Assembly (NCBI GenBank): GCA_002189035.1 | Contig: NEEC01000016.1 | Location: 1,566,001-1,630,000 of the forward strand | DNA from: Utricularia gibba | Taxonomy: Eukaryota > Streptophyta > Magnoliopsida > Lamiales > Lentibulariaceae | Length of the DNA: 64,000 nt | Direction of reading: 5' to 3' | Shown here: one piece after another, positions 51,866 through 63,600 of the stretch | Position numbering within the stretch: the first letter of the stretch is position 1 | How the letters are laid out: every line of letters begins with the position of its first letter | The notes under the pieces: model-generated | Seen by the model: the letters and a program-made list of their open reading frames with translations, nothing else | Told to the model about the DNA's origin: nothing | Database searches by the model: none | Translations under genes and position numbers: made by a program

Positions 51866-53105
51866 ATGTACAGAAGCTCCGGCAATGTCAGCGGCCATCT
51901 TTCCAGTCCTGGCAGCAGCGGCGGTGGGGGTGGCGCTGCTACGCCGAGAAGCAGTGGCGGCAACCGGTATCCCTTGCAACACCCCCAGGTTTATCAGCCG
52001 GTGATGGTACCTGTTCCTCCTCCTCCAGCACCTCCATCTCAAATGTTTTTCTCTGCATCCAGAGGCGGCGGTGATTACTCCGATTTCCCCTTTAGTGATG
52101 CTGAGTGGGGGAACCAGGAAATCAGGGACTTTATCGAAATAAGGGCACAGCTTGAATGGAATTTTTCTGTAGGTAACAACAATAAAGATCTGTGGGAAAC
52201 TGTGGCTAACAGAATGAGGGAAAGGGGGCACTTAAGGACTGCTGAACAATGCAGATGGAAGTGGAAGTGTCTTAAGGTAAGGTTCATTTTCTTTTGTTGG
52301 AGTTCCCATATCTGATTTTTAGGACTATGATGTGTATCGCAGAGATCTTCTGCCCTTTGATTCTATATCTGAGCTGATTTGTGAGACTGTGGCATCTGGG
52401 CCATTGATCTCGTGATATTGGATCCTGGGATATGTGACCATTTTATGCGAGGTTATGACATGTAAACATGTTACGGAGGGTTCTTTGACCATACAGGAGC
52501 AGGAAGTCTCCAACTTGGGGGATGATCAGCAGTCTCTGTTCTATGACGAGATGCATTCAGTTTCATCTGTACAAACCACAAGGATGGTGCAGCAGCACGC
52601 GCTTGAATCTGAGATGGTGCGGATGAGAGATGAAAAGAGGGCTAAGAAAAGTTGTGGGGACGAGTGGAACCAGGAATGCTCGTTAGAACATGAGGATGCC
52701 ATAGCTGCTGAAGCAACTGTTCCCAGAAAGAAAACGAAGAAAGAAAAGCAACCGAAGTCGGTAGAAAATGAAATTTATTTAACCCCCACTCCCGTGAGTG
52801 CGAGCAATGGTGGCTATTTCATCAAGAGTGTAAAAGAGATAATGAGAAAATTCATCCAGCAGCAACAAAATATTGACATGCAATGGAGGAAGCGCATGGA
52901 GAAGCAAGCGGAGGAAAGGGAGCTTTTTGAGCGTGAGTGGAGGCAAAAGATGGAGAACCTTGAGAATGAGAAATTGAAGATGGAACGAACTCAATCAGAG
53001 TATGATGAACAAAGAAGGGTTAGAGTAGAGATTCGAGCAGAGAAAGCGGATGCCCTTTTAACAGCACTTCTGAAGAACCTCATCAAGGATGAAATTCAGT
53101 CTTAA
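51866..53105 (+). CDS. Trihelix transcription factor, GT-3-like
   Basis: Two exons (51866-52276, 52497-53105) join in phase to 339 residues. After a Gly/Ser/Pro-rich N-terminus (MYRSSGNVSGHLSSPGSSGG) comes the trihelix domain (about 88-137): EWGNQEIRDFIEIRAQLEWN, LWETVANRMRERGHLRTAEQ, CRWKWKCLK. Exon 2 has QQSLFYDEM, matching the QQFPFYNE block of GT-3 proteins. A coiled-coil C-terminus (EREWRQKMENLENEKLKMER, then AEKADALLTALLKNLI) is also characteristic. Such factors bind GT elements. The residues expected after CLK in the family (a VTRYK-like strand end) are missing from this splice model, so a small exon or an altered donor may be hidden in 52277-52496. Start chosen at MYRSSG. Confidence 0.82.
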
Positions 53106-53373
53106 ACAGAAAGTGTTCCCTCTGCGAATCATCCAGGTTATGTCTTCTTTAGGCACCGGCAAATAAAGTACATTGATCATATATACGGTGGCATTGTTCA
53201 TCATTATAGTAACGAGCTTGACAGATCTCTACGACGTTTTACCTGAGTAAAGCCATCTTCTGCTTCAGGTTTAACTTTTCGAAATTAGGTGGCTCTTGTT
53301 GGCTGTAATGAATTTTCTGTATGTATATGAAGCAGCTTTGTACTGTAGACCTGTTATTGCGAATGGTTTCTTG

Positions 53374-53954
53374 CTAAGCTGACATGCACCAAGTTGCAAG
53401 GGAAATGCATAGAAATATTGGACACAGATGTATGAAGATAGTAGTTGGTTTTCCAATCATTTTACTCTGCTGGAATTTGAGCATTCGTAAGGTAGGAATT
53501 TCTTCTTGCCACTTAATCTTGAAACTCATTTGAGCTGTGTTTCCCCAAATTGGCAACATGGAACCATGCTGACCTACAAATTTCAAAAACTTCACTCCAT
53601 CTTTAATCTCTATGAAGACATTGGAATCTGGCAACTTCAAGTCTCCACCACCAAGATCCACTATCAAAGATGGTGGTCAAAATTCACAGTTTATCGCCTG
53701 TGTGATAGAACAATGCTAAACCTTGCTTTTCTTCTGCGACTCAGATTGCAGGCGCACTTGGTGGTGTTAGTGAGATTGGTGACGATTCTCTTGGTCAGGT
53801 AATTCGGGAGGTAAGCTAAAGTGGTTCCTGAATCGATAAAAATGTTACCCTTTTGAATCACTTGGGAGAACATGATTTCAGTAGAACGGATCTCGAAGTC
53901 ATAGATGGTCATGTAGAAGAATGGATTGTCATCAGAGGATGCAGTAACAATCAT
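53374..53954 (-). pseudogene. Truncated copy of the CDR1-like aspartyl protease
   Basis: Minus-strand frames 53954-53691 and 53667-53374 resemble the C-terminal half of the neighbouring protease. Examples are TASSDDNPFFYMTIYDFEI against TSSDDNPFYYLTILGFKV, FIDSGTTLAYLP for the second active site, and GGDLKLPDSNVFIEIKDGVK against GGDLNLSDTNTFIEVEDGVK. The N-terminal half with the first catalytic Asp is absent, and a frame change lies near 53680. It is a partial tandem duplicate on the same strand. Confidence 0.85.
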
Positions 53955-54554
53955 CTATTTGCTTTTTTTGCTCTTACAATAAGGGATTTCGTGTAGTCTT
54001 TTCATCAGCAATGAGCTATTTTGATCTAGAAAAACTACGTGGCTGCTCATTCGTAGGATATTGATTCTCATTTAACCATCGCAGCAGCAGCAGCAGATGC
54101 TTTTGCTAATTTTTTTTAAAGCTTACTTTATCTAAAAAGATGTATTTTTTTTTTTATTCCATGTAGTCAGAAAGAAAAAAACTTACGTCTAGTTTGCATG
54201 GGCTGTGAAAGAAAATACTAGCGTCCACAAAGGACTGCTAACTAGTTAAGTCTCACCATTTAAAATTATGCAGTAATTTTTGAGTTCTGAATTTTAATGA
54301 TAATAACTGAGGAATGAATACATTTTGGAGCTTAGTCATTTTATTTCGCTGCAGGGAAGGGGCATGGGCAGGAATGGAAGAACAGAGAGCCAGTCTTTAG
54401 TTGAGACTAGCGGATCTTGTGTTGGATGAGATGCTCCTCAAATGAGATCGGGTAGCTGCTGTGGTTTACGGGAGGATGCGTTTCCTTATTTGTTTTTTCA
54501 CTTCCATATACTGAGATGATGCTAATGGGGTGATTTCCCTTGGGTGTTTGTTCG

Positions 54555-55884
54555 TCATGGGTTGGAGGAATCCGGAGGCAGGAATTTCAGCTTCCTGTTT
54601 CCGAGATCATACTCGGTTTGTATGTACGTTTGAGCTATGTTACCCCAGATCGCCGGCGTAGAGGCAGGAACTCCAGCAAGACTTAAGCACTTCACCCCAT
54701 CTTCCACTTCGATGAAGGTATTCGTGTCGGACAGGTTCAAGTCGCCGCCGTCGAAATGCACGATCACCGGCGGTAACGAGAAGTCACAGCCCGCTGACTT
54801 TACATTGTAGCATAACGCTAACCCCACTTCTTGCTCCGCAGTCCGGTTGCGGCTGCAGCTGATATCATCGGCGAGCGCCGAGGCGACCCCAGTGACCAAG
54901 TCCGATGGGAGTAAAGTCAGAGTCGTGCCGGAGTCGATGATGGTGTTCCCCTTTTTCCTAGCTTGTGATGATGTGATCTCCGTGGAGCCAACCTTGAAGC
55001 CTAAAATAGTTAGATAGTAAAAAGGGTTATCGTCGGAGGAGGTGGTGATCAGCGGCGTCGAGACCAATCCCTTTCCCTTGATCGCCGCCTTGCTGCCGAA
55101 CTTGACCTTGCTCACGACCTTCCCGGCGCTGTCAGGCAAGCAATACGAGAAACGGGAAACGTTGAACTGATTCACTATCGAAATCGGGCTGTTGCCTAAC
55201 CCGACCAGACCCGAGCCCTGGGCGCTGAAAAGCCCCCCGTTGGCATACCCGCAGCCAATGTAAACCCCGGAGAACGATGCGTACCCATCCCGTGAAAGAA
55301 AAGAGACCTTATCAGTTGCAAGATTTCCGGCGGTGAAGGAGCCATCTCCATAGCTGTACAAATAGTTGCATCTGGAGCCGTATCCGCAGGACACGGTTCC
55401 AGCCCCCGACACAGCGGGTCTGTGCAGGACGCGAGCTCGTAGGTCCCGATAGCACGGGGTTATAAGGCACCGCGTCTTGCTTGTAGCACGCCTCGCAGGG
55501 AAAGCACTGTGTCCATGTTAGAGTGCTGCCCGTGTCCGCGATCGCCCAAATGGGGTACAACTGTGTCCCTAAATATATTTTCATTAAATACTCGCCACTG
55601 TCACCAACTATGCCTGTGGTGAAGGACTTCCTAAAGCTCGAAGCTCTATTGTGCGTAGAAAATGAGGTCAGGGATTCATGGCGGGCGAATGAGCGACGGA
55701 TGGCTCGTCGCACTCGCTCGAACCTGGGGATCGAGGGGTCGTAGTAAGGCGAGCGAGGCGAGTCGCGATGGATCATGTCGACGTCGAAGCCGAGGCCGTT
55801 GATCTTGGCCCCGACGGGCGACGCGGAAAGTGAAGCAAGGAGAGCAAACAGGAAGACGAAGCAGGAGCTGGGGAAGGGAGCCAT
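54555..55884 (-). CDS. CDR1-like aspartyl protease (two one-base frameshifts)
   Basis: Intronless, about 440 residues if read across two shifts. The start MAPFPSSCFVFLFALLASLS is a signal peptide, so the protein should enter the secretory path. GFDVDMIHRDSPRSPYYDPS is the propeptide mark of the CDR1 group. The active sites are IADTGSTLTWTQC and IIDSGTTLTLLP. YGDGSFTAGNLATD and IWGNIAQTYIQTEYDL are family blocks. Arabidopsis CDR1 acts in disease resistance; substrates are mostly unknown. Between CYKQDAVPYNPVLSG and SGAGTVSCGYGSRC the frame changes twice (near 55455 and 55413). Each change is cured by one added base, TCGGGACC to TCGGGGACC and TGTCGG to TGTTCGG. The gene is either a recent pseudogene or carries sequence errors. 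Confidence 0.87.
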
Positions 55885-55929
55885 TGGATGCAGAGCACCA
55901 GAGTGCGGTGAAATGGCGCCGGGGGGCAT

Positions 55930-56367
55930 TTTCTCTTATAGTCGCCGAAGTCAGAATCATGGGCTTTTTGTACTAATTGTGAGTTTAAGTGTAGTTTCTA
56001 GAAAGATTTTGTTTTGATTTTTTCCCGCTGTCTGCCGTAAATAGCAATGTCTGCTGAAGAATCCCAATTTTGAAAAATAGAAAATAAATGTGTTCAAAAT
56101 TAGTCATAAATTTTTTTTTATCTGAAAACGGTTTTTTTTGTTTTTTAATAGTAAAAGTTTTTATTTCCATTGTTTAAAGATAAAAACAAGGTATATTTTA
56201 CAAAATTTGAATGATGCTTCTACTATATGCAATTATCTTCTTATTTTTTTAATGTGAAAAGAATTAAAACTACCTAGTTATGACTATAAAATTTTAATGA
56301 CATGTACTTTAAATAATTGTTCAAAACATTGAATACACAAATTATTCATTTATATCAATTTAAATTA

Positions 56368-56407
<40 letters not shown>

Positions 56408-57439
56408 ATTTATGTCATTTGTAATCATTGGTGTCTCATAAATTATATCTTATGAATAATTTTATTGATAAACATTCAACTTATTTGAACTATTTGATAT
56501 TTTTTCAATTCCAAATAATATAAAGTACAATATGTGAAATGAAATTTATAATTACTATCTATCGTTCATTCTATTTTATATTTTTGGACATGGATGTAGA
56601 ATATTATTTATTTTTAATTATTAATTTCGAAAATCATTTTACTTATCAGAAATAAAAAATAAAAATAAAATCATAGCACAGTTGTAGAAGACTACCTAAA
56701 TGGGGCCTACAACATAAACTGTTTGTTGTCCAAAGAAAATGGTGTAATAGCCCTATGACACCTCAAGTCAAGAATCAACACCCGCAAGTGGAAATTCCTT
56801 TCACGCTATTCTTCAATGTGCAGTAATTGTTCTTAGAGACCCTCCATTTTAGGCATTTAGTGAACAAATTTCAAATTAAAATTTCATTTAATAACTATGC
56901 ATTATCAAGAAAAATGAAAATCTAATCACAATTGTTCCTGAATGTGAGCTTTTGATTTAGTTTTGAGGTAGTGTTTGGTTATTAGAATTAAATATGTTTA
57001 TACTATGAGTAATAAATAATAGTGCCGCTCTTGATGAATTTAATTTAATTTAATTGGTGAGTGAGATTTTTTTAAACTTATTAATGGCACACTTGGTATA
57101 CATGATTTGATGGATTCGGGAATTTCAACACGCTTGAGGATTCTTGTAAGCATGTGAGCTTTTACAAAACCCACCTCTATGGTTCATTACATTTTTATGA
57201 TGGTTGAGGTGTTGCCGTCCACTTACTACCATGTCTGGGTAACCTACAAAATTGATATCTTTGTTTTCTTTCTCACACATTAAAACAAAAAAAATTAACA
57301 TTGATGGTGATCAATTTTTTCAGGCACACTTCATAAAATGGTCAGATTTTTAAATTATGTGCAATGTCTAGGCTTAACCACAGGCTACCCCCACTTGTCC
57401 TGCCTGCACTGCTCATGCGCTCACCACTTTGCCTCCAAT
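55930..57439. other. AT-rich spacer
   Basis: Upstream region of the protease followed by AT-rich DNA without a supported gene. It ends at the Copia LTR. Confidence 0.5.
56371..56405. repeat. (TA)n microsatellite
   Basis: About 17 uninterrupted TA units in AT-rich spacer DNA. Length is likely to be polymorphic. Confidence 0.9.
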
Positions 57440-57695
57440 TGTTATGACCCAGCCTAGGAAGGACTTGGGGAAGGGGAAATTGTTAATCAGATGACCATGA
57501 CAGATCAGCATACACTCATTAGCTCAAGTAAATGCACATAGTCCTTAGACTAGGAAATACTGTATAAATAAGCAGTATACGTCTCAATACTTTGTATCTT
57601 GAGTTTACTATCTCATCAATACATTAATGCTGTTCGTCTTCCCTCAGATCATCCTCTCAATGCCGTTTGTACTCTAAAACTTCTTCTGTGTATCA
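57440..57695 (+). repeat. Copia 5' LTR
   Basis: The segment starts TGTTATGACCC and ends TGTATCA, directly before a tRNA-Met primer site, giving a 256-base LTR with TG...CA ends. A TATA box CTGTATAAATAAGC is near 57560. This is a different, shorter LTR from that of the Copia element at the left edge. Confidence 0.8.
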
Positions 57696-57707
57696 TGGTA
57701 TCAGAAC
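57696..57707 (+). promoter_or_regulatory. Primer-binding site (initiator tRNA-Met)
   Basis: TGGTATCAGAAC follows the LTR directly, as in plant Copia elements; the last bases differ from the usual GAGC. Confidence 0.8.
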
Positions 57708-57713
57708 GATAAA

Positions 57714-58310
57714 ATGATCTCAGATGGCAACATAAACTCTTATCCAAGAGCTAATATCAGCCCTCAAGGTTGCTACTCTCAACAACAACACATCTGCTGT
57801 CAACTCTGATTTTACTTCATATTAAAGGTGCTTCCAAATGACACCAATGATGTTACTCTCACCTGTCCGCCGTATCTTTACTAAATTATTCTTAGTGGTA
57901 ATGAAATGTTCTTCAAGCACTTCGAATTAGAGGAAAAGAAGGATTTGTTACTGGCGAACTTGAAAGCCGCAACTCTCAGACCCTCTCTACAAATAGTGGA
58001 AGAAATACAATGATTTGGTTATTGGGTGGCTTCATTGCTGCATGGAACCAGCAACCTCCACGACTGTAGCACATTGTGATACAGCCAGAGAAATCTGGTT
58101 GATGCTCCAAGAACAATTTACACACCAAGATGAAGATAGAGTGGCACATCTGCAACATGAAATAGAGACCTTGGTGCAGGGTAACTTGTCAATAGATCAA
58201 TATTTCAACAAACTAACAATATTGTGGCAGGAATACAATGTCTCAAGAACATTTGGACACTGTAAGTGTAATAGGTGCAATGACACTGATTCAACCCATG
58301 AACAATATGA
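57714..58310 (+). pseudogene. Copia gag fragment, cut by plastid DNA
   Basis: The first frame after the primer site begins at 57714 and is broken by stops. From about 58010 the sequence reads VIGWLHCCMEPATSTTVAHC, TAREIWLMLQEQF and LSIDQYFNKLTILWQEYN, a UBN2-type gag. It ends near 58310, where sequence like the plastid trnN-ycf1 spacer starts. The rest of the element is absent from the window. Confidence 0.78.
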
Positions 58311-58566
58311 GCTCGAACCCTCCTTCGTAACTCCCGGAACTTCTTCGTAGTGGCTCCCTTACGTGCCTCATTTCAGAGAGAACCTCAAAGTAGCTCTATT
58401 TCATTATATTCCATCCATATCCCAATTCCATTCATTTAATACCCTTTTGGTGTCATTGACATAACAGATGTCGTTTCTAGTCTATCTCTTTCTATTTCTT
58501 TTCTATAGTTAAAAATTATATAATAATCCAGAAATTGCACTAGAAAAGAAATAAGGGAGGTTTGTG

Positions 58567-59415
58567 ATGCTTTTTCAATCTTTTCTACTAGGTAATCTAG
58601 TATCCTTATGCATGAAGATAATCCATTCGGTCGTTGTGGTCGGACTCTATTATGGATTTCTGACCACATTCTCCATAGGGCCCTCTTATCTCTTCCTTCT
58701 CCGAGCTCAGGTTATGGAAGAAGGAACTGAGAAGAAGGTATCAGCAACAACCGGTTTTATTATGGGACAGTTCATGATCTTCATATCTATCTATTATGCG
58801 CCTCTGCATCTAGCATTGGGTAGACCTCATACAATAACTGTGCTAGCTCTACCATATCTTTTGTTTCAATTCTTCTGGAATAACCACAAACACTTTTTTG
58901 ATTCTGGATCTACTACCAGAAATTCAATGCGTAATTTCACCATTCAATGTGTATTCCTGAATAATCTCATTTTTCAATTATTCAACCATTTCATTTTACC
59001 AAGTTCAATGTTAGCCAGATTAGTCAAGATTTATATGTTTCGATACAACAACAAGATGTTATTTGTAACAATTAGTTTTGTTGATTGGTTAATTGATCAC
59101 ATTTTATTCATGAAATGGCTTGAGCTGGTATTAATCTGGATACGGCAAAATAATTCTATTAGATCGAATAAGTACATTCGATCTAATAAGTACCTTGGAT
59201 TAGAATTTATCAATTCTATGGCTCGGGTCTTTAGTATTCTCTTATTTATTACCTGTCTCTACTATTTAGGCAGAATACCGTCCCCCATTCTTACTAAGAA
59301 ACTGAAAGAAACCCAAAAAGTGGAAGAAAGGGTGGAAAAAGAAAGAGCTTATGAAAAAATCAAGGAAACCAAACAAAAAAAAGAGAAAAGGGATATAAAA
59401 TATAAGAAAATATAA
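58567..59415 (+). pseudogene. ycf1: ycf1 5' fragment (plastid origin)
   Basis: The sequence reads [20 protein letters not shown] and continues with [17 protein letters not shown] and [20 protein letters not shown], the N-terminal membrane part of Ycf1 (Tic214). It is the short copy found in one inverted repeat; the last 67 bases are the antisense of the ndhF 3' end. Gly-to-Asp changes ([11 protein letters not shown] where plastid copies have Gly) fit C-to-T type decay. A local duplication gives [12 protein letters not shown]. The frame is still open to 59415. Confidence 0.92.
59158..59187 (+). repeat. Perfect hairpin in ycf1 fragment
   Basis: ATTAGATCGAAT and ATTCGATCTAAT are exact inverted repeats separated by AAGTAC, and AAGTAC recurs just after the second arm. 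The structure duplicates the Ile-Arg-Ser-Asn-Lys-Tyr segment. Confidence 0.85.
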
Positions 59416-61607
59416 GAAGAAATACGACCACCGTCAACATATTTTGTTACTTCTACTGCAAATAAATTACTGACACCAATTACATTCGGAGTTGCGTCAA
59501 TTACTTTTTTTTCAAAGAAAGAAATTAATTTAGATAATTCCCGTATTGAGGCAATAAAAGCTGCTCCATAAAAGGGATCGATATAAGCACGATTATACGC
59601 CCACTCGTACAGTACGTTTAAAAGGTTTTCCCAAAAACTAATCTTGACACATTTTTTTAAAAAATAATTTATTAAGTCGAAATTTTGGAAGATGAATAAA
59701 TAGGTTTATAAAAAAAACACGCCACAACTATTCCTAAATAAGCTATACTTACCGAACAAATTGCATTTTGAAAAAATTCATACAAATCTGGTGAATCTTG
59801 TGACGTTTGATGTAAAAGGTTAATAGACGGAAATATCCATTTGGATAAGATATCAAACGAAAATCCTTTTTCATTAACATTAAAAGGGATTCCTAAAAAT
59901 CCAACAAACAAGGTGAATAGTACTAATATAAATAAAGGAAATAACATAGTAGTATCCGATTCACAAGGATAGTAAAAACAGGAAATCCTTTTTTGATTAT
60001 AAAAATTAAAAATTTTATATTAATAAAAGGACGTTCGTTATTTTCATTTGTTTTTCTTACATTATCATTTTGATTACTTACATATATCTTTTTGAAAAAA
60101 AGATCATAACTTTTATTATTATTCATTCTTACTAGACTAAATTTTTTGTTAATTTTTTTTGAATACCCTTTTCCCCATAGAGATAGGGAGTATAAAGATA
60201 TATTTTGGTTACCACTATAATTTTGAAAATAAACATTTAAATGGCCCTCAAAAGTAAGTAAATAAATACGAAACATATAAAATGCCGTGAATCCTGCCAC
60301 AGTCCAAGATATTAGTGCGAGAATAGGTGAATATAACCATCATTAAGGATTTCATCCTTTGACCAAAAACAAGCAAGCGGTGGAATACCGCAAAGAGAAA
60401 GTGTTCCTAATAAAAAAGCGTTTTGAGTAATTGGTGCATGTTTTGTTAACCCCCCCATAAGACCCATATTCTGACTTTCATTCGGCGAATAGCCAACAAC
60501 AGTTTCCATTGAATGAATAACAGATCCAGAACCCAAAAATAATAAAGCTTTGGAATAAGCATGCGTAATCAAATGAAATAAAGCACTTCGATAAGACCCC
60601 ATTCCGAGAGCGACCATCATATAACCCAATTGAGACATTGTAGAATAAGCTAAACCTCTCTTAATGTATTTTTGAGCAAGCGCTAAAGTAGCTCCTAGAA
60701 ATACTGTGATTATGCCTATCAACGAAATTAAATTCATTATATAAGGTATAACTATAAAAAGAGGAAGAAGGCGAGCTACAAGAAAAATACCCGTTGCCAC
60801 CATAGTGGCTGCATGGATAAGAGCCGAAATCGGTGTGGGTCCTTCCATAGCATCAGCTAACCATACGTGCAGAGTAAATTGTGCAGATTTAGCAACTGCT
60901 CCAGCAAATACTAAAACAGCACACAAGGTAGCAAATTGAAAATTTACTTGATCATGAGAAACCAAGTTATTCATTATTTCGAATAAATCGGTCAGTTCAA
61001 AACTCCCTGTTATCCAATAAAAACCTAAAATTCCTAATAATAAACCAAAATCTCCTACACGATTAGTTATAAAAGCTTTTTGACAAGCATTTGCCGCAGA
61101 AGTTCGTGTGAACCAAAACCCAATTAATAGATAGGAAGACATTCCAACCAATTCCCAAAAAATATAAATTTGTATAAAATTTGAACTAGTAACTAATCCC
61201 AACATTGAAGAACTGAAAAAACTCATAGAAACAAAAAATCTCAAGTATCCTTGATCATGAGACATATAATTGTCACTATAAATAAGAACTAGAATTCCAA
61301 CAGTAGTAATTAACATTAACATAATGGACGTAAGCGGATCGAGTAAATACCTGAATTCTAAATAAAAATCATTATCGAGGGACCAAGACCATACATATTG
61401 ATAGATTGAACTACTATTTATTTGTTGAATAGACAAATTAATTGACAAAATCATAGCTATAGTTAACAATAAAATACTCGTAAAAGCACACATACGACAA
61501 ATATTTTTTGTTGTTGTCGGGAAAATAAGGAGTCCCATTCCTATTAAGATAGGAACTGGAAGTTGAACCAAATGTATGATTCACGTATATTGATATGTCG
61601 TTTCCAT
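59349..61607 (-). pseudogene. ndhF: ndhF (plastid origin), disabled
   Basis: This nearly full-length copy of plastid NADH dehydrogenase-like subunit 5 starts METTYQYT at 61607 and ends at TAA 59351-59349. Long frames (61571-60312, 60300-59923, 59947-59672) carry blocks such as [31 protein letters not shown] and [19 protein letters not shown]. Codon 9 is TGA where plastid ndhF has Trp. Four bases are missing at NDSW (near 60345), shifting the frame, and one T is missing near 59708 (YSSxQNFDLIN). It cannot encode the subunit. Its 3' end overlaps the ycf1 fragment by 67 bases, as in many plastomes. Confidence 0.93.
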
Positions 61608-61959
61608 AAAAAAATTTTTAATTCTTTTATTAATTAGTTTATTAATTAGTTCGGATTCACTAGCTATTATCTAGTTTGAAAAAAATTACTAAAATTAACA
61701 AATGAAAAATGAATATATGTCCTAACTTAACTAGAACTTTTAAATTTTAAGTTAGACTTATTAGATTGCTTTCGGAATTGCGCATAAATAGATCAGATAT
61801 TGAAATCAAGAATTTACAATCGGTCAAACCCTCGTAAAAAATCGATTAATTACTAGATTTACTTTGACAATTCAAGTAAAATTAAGGATATTTTTCTAGG
61901 TTTTCAACGTTACTAAAAAGTTGAGCCGTCCCGAACCCGGTGAATCAAGTATTTTATGG

Positions 61960-63600
61960 TGGTTCCACTCTTTTGACAGACAACCTTAGAAGCGGATTCT
62001 TGTTGTGAGGCTGACTTCAGAAGTTCTGCTCGTGTAGCTCTATTTGACTCCTTATGTTGGGAGTAAGTATGAAAATACTCCTGAGGCGACAAATGCTTTC
62101 GCTCTCTCTAGGCGCAGACTGATTCTTTTCGGCCCTGAGAGCTAGGAGTATTAGAAGTATCTGGGAGAGCGATTCACTCGTCAGATTGATGGAGTCGTCC
62201 GAGTGCCGATTGATCCTCCTACTCATATGACTTGACTTTTTAGGTCCATTCCTTCTATGGATGATCGACCTCTTGAGGAGAGACTGAAGGAGCATCAACG
62301 TTGGCTTCATTGTGGATGTCACCCTGTCCTTGGTGGTATGATGGTCGGGGGCAAGGTACTTTACCACTGGAAGGCGCTATTCCATTGAGAAAGGGCAATT
62401 CCATAGCGCCTGATTTCACACTACCGCAAACCTAACATACCCGATAGCATTCCGGACTCTGGCCTTCAATTGGTCCTCCTAATCTGCTTGCAGAAAAGGT
62501 GTACAGAAATACACATCTCTTTTCATCCGGAACTAGTAAAGTCGTATTCAAACTCCCTGAGGTGTCCTGTGGAATAAAAAAACTGAGTTCTAGCGTTGTC
62601 TCTTACCGGAGAGAATCGGTTTTTTCTAATAGTTTCATTTCCCGGGAAGATGCTTCTGATCTTACGACCACCCTTGACGTAAGCGCATATTTGGCAACGA
62701 CTGATTCCTTCAATGGCAGAAGGATAAAATCCCAACGAGTACTCAAGATTCGGGACAACAATCCTACAATTACTTTCTTACGGAAGGAAATGGGTAACTC
62801 ACCAACAGGTGGAGGGCATTCGAGATGCCACTAATTCACTCCAGCTCCACTGAAGCTGCTCACCTTTTTCAGCAGGGTAGTCTGTAATTGACTTGGTCCC
62901 AGAGTGTAGGAGTTGAGAGCTACTAAGGGAGGGACCAATTGAAGACCGGAGGATCAATTGAAGGCCTACGGTTTCAAGATCTCGACCGGAATGCGGGAGT
63001 GTGAAGGGAGTTCGTTTGCGGGAGTCATGAAGCAGTGGACATCTAGCAGTTAGGGATAATGCTTGTCCGAGTAGAGTTCTTCCAAAGGAAAGCGGCCGGC
63101 CAATCAACCCTAACGGTCATGAAACACATTTTTGTAGTATATTGGATAGGAATTGTTTAAACCCACGTCAGAGCCGCCTAGCTTGATGGCGGTTTCCACC
63201 GATTAGATGGGGAATTCATAAATAGCAAAGATAAGAAATCGACTTCCCCCTTAGATGACTTATAGAGCAGCTAGGCAGTTAGAAAGTATTCGCCTACTAG
63301 AGAGCGGGCGTGGAGTGCCTCTTTAGTTTGACTTATCCATCCACGGGGCAGGAGCTTTTCCCGCTTCTAATCTTTCATCTTCTAATCTAATACGATCTTT
63401 CTGAAAGAAAGCACAGCAAAGGCGCATAGAACAAGAGAGGCAGAAGTCAAAATCCGACTAGTTCGGAACCATGGCTGTTAAGGGATCAATAGATAGGAAA
63501 GGTTTCACGAAGTCTTCTCCCGAAGAAAGAATAGAAAGATGCTAGAAATGAGATAAACAGCCTAGCAAACTCTTTCTCTCCGCTCTTTATTGAGTGGCCT
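61960..63600. other. Mitochondrial-like insertion (NUMT), tentative
   Basis: Base composition rises to near balance and the texture (short GAAAG, CTTTC and AGGAAG motifs, no long frames) resembles plant mitochondrial intergenic DNA. No mitochondrial gene was recognised; frames such as 62017-62367 (-) have no family match. It lies between plastid-derived ndhF DNA and plastid-derived ycf2 DNA. It may therefore be a separate insertion, or mitochondrial DNA that itself carries plastid pieces. Confidence 0.45.

Larger units (their letters stand above)
58318..61900. other. Nuclear plastid insertion across an IR/SSC junction
   Basis: The order is a trnN-ycf1-type spacer, ycf1 5' part (+) and ndhF (-) with overlapping 3' ends, then the ndhF upstream spacer. 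This is exactly the plastid inverted-repeat/small-single-copy boundary. Both genes carry disabling changes, so the DNA is an aged nuclear copy rather than plastid contamination. The right border is approximate, where AT-rich plastid spacer gives way to DNA that looks mitochondrial. Confidence 0.88.

Noticed and set aside
58564-59415. Intact ycf1 reading frame as a functional gene
   Set aside because: It is the truncated inverted-repeat copy, its tail is antisense ndhF, and it is joined to disabled ndhF in nuclear DNA.
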